Positions 1 to 6,239 of a DNA stretch of 17,868 nt are shown here, piece by piece. The notes under the pieces are model-generated. The model was given only the letters and a program-made list of their open reading frames with translations, was not told the DNA's origin and made no database searches. The stretch's first letter is position 1. Every line of letters starts with the position of its first letter. Made by a program: the position numbers and the translations under genes. The DNA comes from JAVBLG01 sp031553655 (GTDB lineage: Bacteria; Desulfobacterota; Desulfovibrionia; Desulfovibrionales; Desulfovibrionaceae), in the NCBI GenBank assembly GCA_031553655.1, contig JAVBLG010000004.1, positions 1 to 17,868 of the forward strand. The letters are read 5' to 3'.

Positions 1-678
1 ATTTGGTCCCATGCTGCCGCCCATGGCCCAGGGCGTAACCTTTACCCCGTCAAAGGACAGAGGCAGCATCAGGGCAAAAAGATCCATATTGTCCATGTAG
101 TTGGCCGGTGAGTCTGATGTGCCCGTCCAGTTGTCGTTGTAAGGCCGCATCCACATGGCCGTGAGGCTGACCGAGGAGTCGAAGGTATAAGTGGCGGCTA
201 TTCCAGCCACATCGTCCTGAAGCACCGGACTGTCTATGGCGAATCCGGGCAGCTTTACGCCCTGAATGCCCATACGCAGCTTGAGAGACGCGCCGGGAAC
301 GGCCCAATCCACAAAGGCCTGCTTTACCTTCACCATATTGCCGTCGGCCCCCAGCGCTCCGCCCTGCGAGCCCATGCCCCAGCGCTGCTCGCCTATTTCA
401 AAGAAAACCGTGCCGGAAAGGCTTTCGGAAGCAATGGCCTGCAATTGCAGGTGCAGACGCTGCACCGCCTCAAATTCGTCCCGGCCCTGGCGCACAGCCG
501 CCCATTGCTGGCCGGAAATGTTTTTGCCAGTGCGGCCCTTGCTCATGAAAGCTCCGCCGTTGATATAATCGAAAGCAAATTGCCAACTGCCTTTGGCCTT
601 GAAGTCGATGGCCGAGGCCTGGTCCACGCAGCTGAAAAGAAGGCCTCCGGCCAGCAACAAGGTCAATATCTTTTTCAT
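1..678 (-). CDS. Outer-membrane homotrimeric porin, partial (C-terminal part lies beyond the window)
   Basis: The first 226 codons of a gene running off the left edge of the window. The N-terminus (MKKILTLLLAGGLLF...) is a Sec signal peptide with a likely cleavage after Ala-Ser-Ala at about residue 23, followed by the IDFKAKGSWQFAF start typical, from memory, of the Desulfovibrio homotrimeric porin family. The mature part is rich in alternating aromatic and polar residues, as expected for beta strands of a 16- to 18-strand barrel. The family is usually about 450-480 residues, so roughly half is visible. An AGGAG ribosome-binding site precedes the ATG. It starts 11 bp after the stop of the thioredoxin reductase gene, which implies co-transcription. 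The inferred job is passage of small anionic solutes through the outer membrane. Cys17 lies in the signal peptide, and a lipoprotein is less likely than cleavage at Ala23. Confidence 0.85.
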   Translation of the reverse strand, partial: MKKILTLLLAGGLLFSCVDQASAIDFKAKGSWQFAFDYINGGAFMSKGRTGKNISGQQWAAVRQGRDEFEAVQRLHLQLQAIASESLSGTVFFEIGEQRWGMGSQGGALGADGNMVKVKQAFVDWAVPGASLKLRMGIQGVKLPGFAIDSPVLQDDVAGIAATYTFDSSVSLTAMWMRPYNDNWTGTSDSPANYMDNMDLFALMLPLSFDGVKVTPWAMGGSMGPN

Positions 679-689
679 GTTCGCAGCTC

Positions 690-1622
690 CTATTTGCGTG
701 CGGAAGAACGTAACCATTTTTCCGCGGCCAGGGCGGCTATGGTTCCGTCGGCCACGGCAGTGGTAATTTGCCGGTACTGCTTCTCATTGATGTCACCCGC
801 TCCGAACACGCCGGGAATATTGGTGCCCATGTCGGCTCCGGCCTTTATGTATCCCTGTTCCGTAAGGGTGATTTGATCTTTGAACAGCGCGTTGTTGGGT
901 TGTTGCCCCAGAAAAACAAAAATGCCGTCCACCGGAAGCGCATAACGCTCCCCGTTAGCCACATTTTCCATAATAGCCGCCGTTAGCCGCCCGTTTTCCA
1001 CAGCCAGATCATGCACGCGGGTTTGCAGTCGCCCTTCGGCTTTGCCCGATGAAAAAAGGGCGTCCTGTGTGCTTTGGGCCGCGAAATAACGGTCCATCAC
1101 TTCAATCAGCGTAATGCGGGCCACTCCCAGGGTGAGCAGATACAGGCTTTCATCAAAGGCGCTGTTGCCGCCGCCAATCACCAGCACATGCTTGCCCACA
1201 TATGGCGCTCCATCGCAAATGGCGCAATGATGCACCTGTTCCGGGGCTTCAATGGCCGTTCGCAACGGCACCGGCCGTCGCCCGGTGGCTAAAATGACGG
1301 ATCTGGCAGTATAAACTCCGTCTTCGGACACAACGGTTTTCACCGGGCCTTCCAAACGCAGTTCCGTAACATCGCAGACTTCCTCTACGGTTACGCCGCA
1401 ACTGTCCATATGCTCACGCATTTTGGCCATCAGTTCCATGCCGTGTATTTTAGGCCAGGATGGATAGTTCTCCACAATGTGTGTGCTGTTCACCAGCCCG
1501 CCGGTTATGTTGCACTCCAGCAGCAAGGTATTCAAATTGGCTCTGGCAGCGTAAATGGCGGCGGTCATTCCCGCCGGGCCGCCGCCAAGTATGATCAAAT
1601 CGCGGATGGATGAATCGGTCAT
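690..1622 (-). CDS. trxB: Thioredoxin reductase-like flavoprotein, non-canonical pyridine-nucleotide site
   Basis: 310 residues, the normal length for low-molecular-weight thioredoxin reductases. The FAD-binding motif GGGPAG is at residues 13-18. The redox-active CAIC with a following Asp-Gly is at 133-138, the second Rossmann motif GGGNSA at 150-155, and the C-terminal FAD motif GVFGAGD at 271-277. The conserved basic HRRxxFR segment that binds the 2'-phosphate of NADPH in classical enzymes is absent. At the equivalent place the sequence reads E174-V-M-D-R-Y-F. This argues against NADPH as donor, leaving NADH or another reductant. From memory, Desulfovibrio vulgaris carries an NADH-dependent and an NAD(P)H-independent thioredoxin reductase beside the classical one. 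The ATG has an AAGGAG site. The gene follows the CPHC thioredoxin by 144 bp and precedes the porin by 11 bp. Confidence 0.88.
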   Translation of the reverse strand: MTDSSIRDLIILGGGPAGMTAAIYAARANLNTLLLECNITGGLVNSTHIVENYPSWPKIHGMELMAKMREHMDSCGVTVEEVCDVTELRLEGPVKTVVSEDGVYTARSVILATGRRPVPLRTAIEAPEQVHHCAICDGAPYVGKHVLVIGGGNSAFDESLYLLTLGVARITLIEVMDRYFAAQSTQDALFSSGKAEGRLQTRVHDLAVENGRLTAAIMENVANGERYALPVDGIFVFLGQQPNNALFKDQITLTEQGYIKAGADMGTNIPGVFGAGDINEKQYRQITTAVADGTIAALAAEKWLRSSARK

Positions 1623-1704
1623 GATTCTCTCCTTGAGTTCACGTCCATATTAAAAGCATTAAGGAAAACAGCGATTCCAATCCGGGGATGGCCATCTTAC
1701 ACCC

Positions 1705-1738
1705 CCTGGACGGCGAGCTATGTTCAACACAGTCCAGG
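1705..1738 (-). repeat. Short inverted repeat in the thioredoxin-reductase leader
   Basis: CCTGGAC (1705-1711) and GTCCAGG (1732-1738) are perfect 7-bp arms around a 20-nt spacer, in the 144-bp gap between the thioredoxin stop and the thioredoxin reductase start. There is no T-run after either arm, so it does not look like an intrinsic terminator. It could be an operator or an intercistronic stem. The evidence is weak because 7-bp arms can occur by chance. Confidence 0.25.
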
Positions 1739-1766
1739 AGGCAAAAGATGTTTTCAGGAACTTTCT

Positions 1767-2075
1767 TCAAGCTTCTTCGTAAAACGCCAGCATCTCTTTC
1801 GGATTCATCAACCCAGCCTTGGTGGCGGCCACCCTGCCCTCCTTCAGCACCAGAATGGTGGGGGCGCGTTGCGCTCCGAATTCCTGAGCGGCGGCGGTAT
1901 TTTCCTCGCAGTCAATGGCATATAGGCGCGCATCGGGCATACGAGCGGAGAATTTTTCCAGAACTTTTTCCATATTCAGGCAATGGGGGCACAATTTTTT
2001 GAAAAACAGGCATACTCCGGCCGGAGTTTCGGCAAAAGCGGTTTTATATGTAGAGTCATTCAATTGATTAAGCAT
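1767..2075 (-). CDS. Thioredoxin-like protein with CPHC active site
   Basis: 102 residues, a single thioredoxin fold. The active site is C29-P-H-C32 after a hydrophobic beta strand (VCLFF), not the classical WCGPC, and Trp is replaced by Leu28. The cis-Pro loop is at RAPT, with Pro72. CPHC is the dipeptide found in DsbA-type oxidases. It normally makes the thiol more oxidising than a classical thioredoxin, so a specialised partner is likely. The protein is cytosolic because there is no signal peptide. It lies 25 bp downstream of the SLC13 permease and 144 bp upstream of the thioredoxin reductase, which is its probable reductase. The ribosome-binding site is weak (only a GAG about 11 nt before ATG), so expression may depend on coupling to the gene before it. 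Confidence 0.85.
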   Translation of the reverse strand: MLNQLNDSTYKTAFAETPAGVCLFFKKLCPHCLNMEKVLEKFSARMPDARLYAIDCEENTAAAQEFGAQRAPTILVLKEGRVAATKAGLMNPKEMLAFYEEA

Positions 2076-2100
2076 ATTTTTTTATCTCGTTGGTTCGGGG

Positions 2101-3501
2101 TTAGATCACAAACTTCCACCAGGGATAGGCCACAAGGGCGACAAAAGGCACACAAACGAGCATGCGCACGCCGAAAACCTTCATCACATGGTTGATACGC
2201 GGGTAACCGGTAGCGTAAAAGTAGAGTAATATGGCGTATTCATAGGGAAAAATATACTGATCAAGGCCGTAGCTATAGGTATAGACCATAAGCAGTGGTG
2301 AAACTTGCAAATGCTGCGCTATTTCTACAACCGAGGCGGTAAGAGCGGCATAGGCGGCCATGGGCGTGAGCAACAGATTGAGTAGAGATCCGATACCCAA
2401 GGTGGCCAGAATAGTGTGCATTTCCGAGCCGTCAAGCAGCGGTAACATGGCTGCGCTGACCATTTTGTCTACCCCGCAGGTCATGGCGGCCGAGCCGATG
2501 GTCATACAGCCCACCACAAACAGCACCGGGGGGTAGTTGAGCTTTTTAAAGTCACCTTCGTTAAGAAGATTCATGCCGGGTAAAAAAGCCACGCAGGGCA
2601 AAAGCAGCATAATCCACCCCACATCGATGCCGTGGAAGCGGTCGGTAACCAGAAATGCCAGCAGTACGCCAAGCAAAGCCATGGCCTTGCGTTCGGGTGT
2701 GGTCATGGGGCCGAGGGCGCGCATCTGTTCTTCCACAATGGAGCGGATGCTGCCTTCCACTTTGGGGCGCAACACCAGGGTTATGCACAAGATAGACATG
2801 GCGCTGTAAAGCACGGCGGGAAGAAAATTGTGTATGGCATATTGTATCCACACCACTTGCTGCTTCATGGCTTGCGAAGCCAGCTTCATACCCATGGCCA
2901 AGTCGGCCCCGCCAGTGAGGAAAGCCAGTTTCGGCCCGGCAACAGCCACAAAACCAGCTAAAATTATTGCCGAACCTTCGCGCGATCCTTTTTCCAGCTC
3001 CAGAGCCTCGCATATGCCTATGCAGATCACGGCCAAAATGGCCGAACGCCCCAGAACCGAAGGAATGAACGGGGCCATGATCAGCCCGGCCAACAGAATG
3101 CCCCACAGCAGACGGTTGAAAGAGCCGCCCATAAGATGGATGCAATAGAGCGCCAGTCGGCGGGCCAGGCCGGTTTTCATCATGAACGCGCCAATCATCA
3201 GCCCGCCCAGCACCAGCCAGCCTATGGATGAAGTCCATGGCCCTAAAATTTTCTGCGGCGGTCCGACCTTGGCCACGATGTAAATTACAGGAAGCGCCGT
3301 GGCCACCATGGCGTCGGGCAGAAGCTCCAGCGCCCATATGGTAAGGGCGGCCAGGGTTATTACACAGAAGGCGATGACGTTTGTGTCGAATCCTTTGGAG
3401 GCCAGAATCGCGCCTGTGCACAACGGCAGCAGGAACAAAAGGCCCCAGCGCCATAACGGGACCGCCTGGGCGGCCGGGGAAGCTGCGGAAGTCTGAGACA
3501 T
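2101..3501 (-). CDS. SLC13/DASS-type anion permease, copy 1
   Basis: 466 residues from the ATG at 3501, chosen because AGGA stands 6 nt before it. An upstream in-frame TTG at 3537 lies inside a hairpin and would add 12 residues unlike a membrane protein. About 11 hydrophobic segments fill the protein, arranged as the two-fold repeat of divalent anion:sodium symporters. Family signs are the WLVLGGLMIGAFMMKTGLARR segment and a C-terminus with FPYEYAILLY. The two Ser-Asn-Thr ion/substrate loops of well-studied members are replaced by PSVLGRSA at 147-154 and NLLLTPMAA at 375-383. It is a clear paralogue of the permease at 8404-9687. It lies between the sulfatase-like gene and the CPHC thioredoxin on the same strand. 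The substrate is unknown; sulfate or a sulfate ester is an inference from context. Confidence 0.82.
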   Translation of the reverse strand: MSQTSAASPAAQAVPLWRWGLLFLLPLCTGAILASKGFDTNVIAFCVITLAALTIWALELLPDAMVATALPVIYIVAKVGPPQKILGPWTSSIGWLVLGGLMIGAFMMKTGLARRLALYCIHLMGGSFNRLLWGILLAGLIMAPFIPSVLGRSAILAVICIGICEALELEKGSREGSAIILAGFVAVAGPKLAFLTGGADLAMGMKLASQAMKQQVVWIQYAIHNFLPAVLYSAMSILCITLVLRPKVEGSIRSIVEEQMRALGPMTTPERKAMALLGVLLAFLVTDRFHGIDVGWIMLLLPCVAFLPGMNLLNEGDFKKLNYPPVLFVVGCMTIGSAAMTCGVDKMVSAAMLPLLDGSEMHTILATLGIGSLLNLLLTPMAAYAALTASVVEIAQHLQVSPLLMVYTYSYGLDQYIFPYEYAILLYFYATGYPRINHVMKVFGVRMLVCVPFVALVAYPWWKFVI

Positions 3502-3524
3502 GTTTTTTCCTTTCCCGGTCGGGG

Positions 3525-3550
3525 CGCGCGGGAACAATTGCTCCCGCGCG
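3525..3550 (-). repeat. Intercistronic hairpin between sulfatase-like gene and permease
   Basis: CGCGCGGGA (3525-3533) and TCCCGCGCG (3542-3550) form a perfect 9-bp GC-rich stem with an 8-nt loop, in the 87-bp gap after the sulfatase-like stop. No T-run follows on the minus strand, so readthrough into the permease is expected. Such stems often protect the upstream part of a message from 3' exonucleases and lower expression of the following gene. That role is an inference here. Confidence 0.5.
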
Positions 3551-3588
3551 TATTCGTATAATTAATTTACGCGGCGCAGTGCGGCGTA

Positions 3589-5148
3589 CTAAGACGTGCG
3601 CAATTCTCCGATCGCCAGTTTGAGCGCCTGCAACAGCTCCTTACACCTTTCCGGATTTTCGGCGCTTATGTCCTTGAGTTGGAAGGGGTCGGCCTTGCGG
3701 TCGTAAAGCTCGTCGTGGGCGGGCACAGTCACTTCCGCTCCGGGTACACAAGTCCACATTTCTTCCTTCACTTCAACCTTGCCGGAATTTTTGCCGGCGC
3801 TGCCGCCTTTACCCGCCCCGTCGTAAAAGACCGAACGCATTTCATTGGTGTCCACATCGGTCTTGAGCCAATGGATAAAGCTGTAATCTTCGGTGATAAT
3901 AGACCAGGACATGCCGTAAAATCCGGCTAGAACATAGTCGCGCACCTTGTCGGTTTCGCCCTTAAGAATAGGCAGCAGGCTGCGGCCGTGCATATCTTCG
4001 GCATCAAAAGCCTTCACGCCTTCATGTACGCCGTCGCCGCTGGCATGGTGCTTCAGTTCGCCAAGGGCGTCCATGATGGTGGCCGGCACGTCCACATTCT
4101 GCACAAAACTCTTTATGCGCTTGCCGCCTTTCGCTCCGGGCATGCGAATAAGCAAGGGCACATGCACCAGCTCTTCGTAGGGCCAGGGGCGGCACTTGCG
4201 CATGATGCCGTGGCCGTGTTCGCCCTTGCCCATGGGTTGGCCATGGTCGGAAGTGATGACGATCATGGTATCGTCCCACAAGCCTTGTTTGCGGATGGAA
4301 TCGAACAGCTTGCCCAGCCATTTGTCCACATTGGTGACCTTTTCGGCATACAAGGCACGGATGTGGGCGCATTCTTCATCACTGAGCAATCCTTCAACCG
4401 GGGTCCAGGGGGCCATGATCAGCGGTTTACCCTGCCAGTCGGGGTCATATGGGCAGGGGGTGCCATTCCATACCGATGGCGCGTCCCAAGGTTCATGCGG
4501 ATCGAAAGAGTCGAGCCATAAGAAGAACGGACGCGATTTGTCACGCTTGCGGCTCAGCCAGTCGTCGGCCTCGGAGGTTACGCGGGCTATGTAGCTGTCC
4601 TGATCGCCCTGCCAGAACTGGCGCAGGCGCAAGAAGCAGTTCACCTGGCGCAACAGCGGCTCAGAAAAAGGCGGCAGCTTGCCGTCTGGGCCGGGCGTGC
4701 TGCAACATTTGGGCAGATAGTCTTCAGGCTTCAAGGCGGGGTCGAGGGGCACTTCGGAAAAAGTTTCCTGATCCAGCTCGTGGCCGTTGCAGAAGCGCAC
4801 ATAGTCGAAGCCGCGCGAATAGCCGTATTTGGGCAAGCGCATGGGCGGCGCGTCATACACCAGGGCGGTCTGCACTTGGCGGCACCAGAGCATGTCGGTG
4901 AGGGTGGTGTCGTCAAGGCTCAGGGGCTTCCAGCCGCCGTAGGGCAAAGTGTAGCGCCCGGTCATCATGGCGCGGCGTACCGGAATGGTGGGCAAGCCTT
5001 CACTGTAGGCATTTTCAAAAAGAAAGTTCTGCCGGGCGAAGCTGTCGAGGTTGGGGGTTTTTACTGTTTTGTTGCCGTAGCAGCCCAGATAATTGAACTG
5101 CAAGGTGTCCAACATGATAAAAATCACATTCTTTACGCAATGGCTCAT
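3589..5148 (-). CDS. Sulfatase-superfamily hydrolase/transferase with Thr at the nucleophile position
   Basis: 519 residues of the sulfatase/alkaline phosphatase fold, without signal peptide, so probably cytosolic. The N-terminal metal motif is IMLDTLQFNYLGCYG (Asp14). The active-site consensus C/S-x-P-S-R-x4-T-G appears as T54-I-P-V-R58-R-A-M-M-T63-G. The residue normally converted to formylglycine is therefore Thr, and the usual Ser before Arg is Val. LDSFDPHEPW near 212-221 and the metal-binding SDHG with Asp301-His302 and later GEHGHG are present. Thr nucleophiles are known in relatives such as EptA and LtaS that transfer phospho groups. A sulfate ester, phosphoester or phosphonate substrate is therefore possible, and so is transferase activity. 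The ATG has AAGGAG at 6 nt spacing. It lies between a Crp/Fnr gene and an SLC13 permease, all on one strand. Confidence 0.85.
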   Translation of the reverse strand: MSHCVKNVIFIMLDTLQFNYLGCYGNKTVKTPNLDSFARQNFLFENAYSEGLPTIPVRRAMMTGRYTLPYGGWKPLSLDDTTLTDMLWCRQVQTALVYDAPPMRLPKYGYSRGFDYVRFCNGHELDQETFSEVPLDPALKPEDYLPKCCSTPGPDGKLPPFSEPLLRQVNCFLRLRQFWQGDQDSYIARVTSEADDWLSRKRDKSRPFFLWLDSFDPHEPWDAPSVWNGTPCPYDPDWQGKPLIMAPWTPVEGLLSDEECAHIRALYAEKVTNVDKWLGKLFDSIRKQGLWDDTMIVITSDHGQPMGKGEHGHGIMRKCRPWPYEELVHVPLLIRMPGAKGGKRIKSFVQNVDVPATIMDALGELKHHASGDGVHEGVKAFDAEDMHGRSLLPILKGETDKVRDYVLAGFYGMSWSIITEDYSFIHWLKTDVDTNEMRSVFYDGAGKGGSAGKNSGKVEVKEEMWTCVPGAEVTVPAHDELYDRKADPFQLKDISAENPERCKELLQALKLAIGELRTS

Positions 5149-5179
5149 CGTTTTCTCCTTGCCGGTTTGCGGAACCTTG

Positions 5180-5197
5180 TTGTGAGATAATTCGCAA
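5180..5197. promoter_or_regulatory. Candidate Crp/Fnr-family operator
   Basis: TTGTGA-N6-TCGCAA, a near-perfect dyad with the spacing of Crp-like sites, 32 bp upstream of the sulfatase-like ATG. It differs at one position from the TTGTGA-N6-TCACAA pattern known for Crp/HcpR-type regulators. Two Crp/Fnr paralogues are encoded nearby. Which one binds, if either, is not shown. Confidence 0.42.
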
Positions 5198-5222
5198 ACT
5201 AGCAGAGGGGAAAATTACGACA

Positions 5223-5236
5223 GTAACATTTGTTAC
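5223..5236. promoter_or_regulatory. Candidate operator, perfect 14-bp dyad
   Basis: GTAACA-TT-TGTTAC is a perfect inverted repeat, and it can also be read as GTAA-N6-TTAC with Crp-type half-site spacing. It lies between the predicted promoter at 5255-5283 and the sulfatase-like start, so a bound protein would sit downstream of the transcription start and most likely repress. Confidence 0.42.
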
Positions 5237-5254
5237 AAAACGGACAATATTTTT

Positions 5255-5283
5255 ATAATATGCTTATAGGAGGAGACTGTCAG
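5255..5283 (-). promoter_or_regulatory. Predicted sigma-70 promoter for the sulfatase-like operon
   Basis: On the minus strand CTGACA (5283-5278) is followed after exactly 17 bp by TATTAT (5260-5255), five of six matches in each box. Transcription would start near 5248 and give a leader of about 100 nt containing both dyads at 5223-5236 and 5180-5197. It lies downstream of the Crp/Fnr stop codon, so the sulfatase-like gene can be transcribed separately from the regulator. Confidence 0.5.
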
Positions 5284-5321
5284 GCGTTCCGCAATCGACG
5301 GGCGCGGCGCAAAACGGCACG

Positions 5322-5984
5322 TCAGGCATTCACAAAACGAAAAAACTCTTCGGGCTGAAGAATGGTAAACTCTCCCCGGATGTGGGGATAAAGCAGGCCA
5401 CAATCTTCCAAATGCTTGATAGATTTGAATAATGTAATGCGATGAACCCCAAGAAGGCTGGACATTTCCTGTCGGGAAATGCCCGGCCGCGCCTGCAAAG
5501 GATCACTGCCGGGCACAAGTTTCTGTCCCAAAAACTTGCACAGCCTTATGGCCACATCGTCCACATAAAGGGAAGAGGCCTGGTTGGAAAGGATACGCAC
5601 CTTGCGCGCCATGGAAGGAAGAAGATCCATAGCCAGATCGGGACGCTGTACGAAAATGTCGTTGAACACGCACTCGCGGGAAAAAACGTGAACCACGCAG
5701 TCAAGGGCGCAAACCTGCGAGCTTTCGCCGCTGAGGTCCAGAGAGTCAAAAAAAGGGGTTTCGCCAAAAATGCAACCCGCGCCAATGTACCAGAGAATTT
5801 TTTCCTTGCCGTCGCGCGAGTTATGAGTGAGGCGCACCAGCCCCTTTTCCAAAAAAAACAATTGGTCGTTGTGCGCGATATGTTCGCCCTTTTTATGAGT
5901 GCGACGAACTCCCAGATGCAGCACGTCACGCCAAGGCGTGTTCAGGTCGCGCAACTCAATAAACCCTATACAACGGTTTCTCAT
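5322..5984 (-). CDS. Crp/Fnr-family transcriptional regulator, copy 1
   Basis: 220 residues. An N-terminal cyclic-nucleotide-binding-type beta barrel (about 20-115, with FFLEKGLVRL and WYIGAGCIFGETPFF) is joined by a dimerisation helix to a C-terminal winged helix-turn-helix (about 165-208). The recognition segment is SRQEMSSLLGVHRITLFKSI. It keeps one Arg of the Crp/Fnr signature but has Ile where Crp and Fnr have Glu, so its site may differ from TGTGA. There is no four-Cys iron-sulfur signature of FNR. Cys71 and Cys149 are shared with the second copy, and Cys92/96/105 are clustered, which leaves redox sensing open. The ribosome-binding site is a weak GGTGG. It is divergent from the arylsulfotransferase-like gene and 173 bp upstream of the sulfatase-like gene on its own strand, its probable target. 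Confidence 0.88.
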   Translation of the reverse strand: MRNRCIGFIELRDLNTPWRDVLHLGVRRTHKKGEHIAHNDQLFFLEKGLVRLTHNSRDGKEKILWYIGAGCIFGETPFFDSLDLSGESSQVCALDCVVHVFSRECVFNDIFVQRPDLAMDLLPSMARKVRILSNQASSLYVDDVAIRLCKFLGQKLVPGSDPLQARPGISRQEMSSLLGVHRITLFKSIKHLEDCGLLYPHIRGEFTILQPEEFFRFVNA

Positions 5985-6042
5985 AGCACACCACCCATAT
6001 ATCCTTGTAGCGGCCCGCCAATGAAAAGTAAACCGCCACGCG

Positions 6043-6054
6043 TTTCATGTGAAA
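6043..6054. promoter_or_regulatory. Candidate operator, TTTCA-N2-TGAAA dyad
   Basis: TTTCA-TG-TGAAA, 5-bp arms, in the 255-bp divergent region between the first Crp/Fnr gene and the arylsulfotransferase-like gene. It has the same arm spacing as the dyads at 6107-6120 and 5223-5236. It is short, so it could be chance. Confidence 0.28.
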
Positions 6055-6106
6055 AATAGACTTATACATTTGCATTTGAGCCTGAACAGGATCATCCACG
6101 TTAATG

Positions 6107-6120
6107 TGAAAACTTTTTCA
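6107..6120. promoter_or_regulatory. Candidate operator, perfect TGAAAA-N2-TTTTCA dyad
   Basis: A perfect 14-bp inverted repeat in the divergent control region, shifted by a few bases from an ATGTGA-N6-TTTCAT Crp-like reading. Its position between the two divergent starts would let one regulator control both genes. The AT-rich composition raises the chance of accidental symmetry. Confidence 0.35.
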
Positions 6121-6136
6121 TTCTTTGTGACGTAAG

Positions 6137-6155
6137 GTTGCAAAGGCAACAGCGC
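6137..6155 (+). promoter_or_regulatory. Small hairpin in the arylsulfotransferase-like leader
   Basis: GTTGC (6137-6141) and GCAAC (6146-6150) form a 5-bp stem with an AAAG loop. Five bases later a run of five T begins (6156-6160). The stem is too short for a strong terminator. It could be a weak pause or attenuation site, or accidental. Confidence 0.2.
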
Positions 6156-6239
6156 TTTTTCCGCCCGCTGCTAATAGATACCCAAAAGCCCTGAAATGTC
6201 GGAAAAAATCAAGCCATTTTAATCACAAGGAGAAAACGT

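Noticed and set aside
626..678. A lipobox around Cys17 of the porin precursor
   Set aside because: Phe at the -2 position does not fit the lipobox, and the Ala-Ser-Ala cleavage site followed by the family N-terminus explains the sequence better.
2561..3454. A 297-residue open frame on the minus strand inside the SLC13 permease gene
   Set aside because: It is a different frame of the same DNA. The overlapping frame gives a coherent membrane protein with family motifs, while this one gives Arg/His-rich sequence without recognisable domains.
3502..3537. TTG at 3537 as start of the first SLC13 permease
   Set aside because: It would lie within the 3525-3550 hairpin and has no ribosome-binding site. 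The ATG at 3501 has AGGA at proper spacing.
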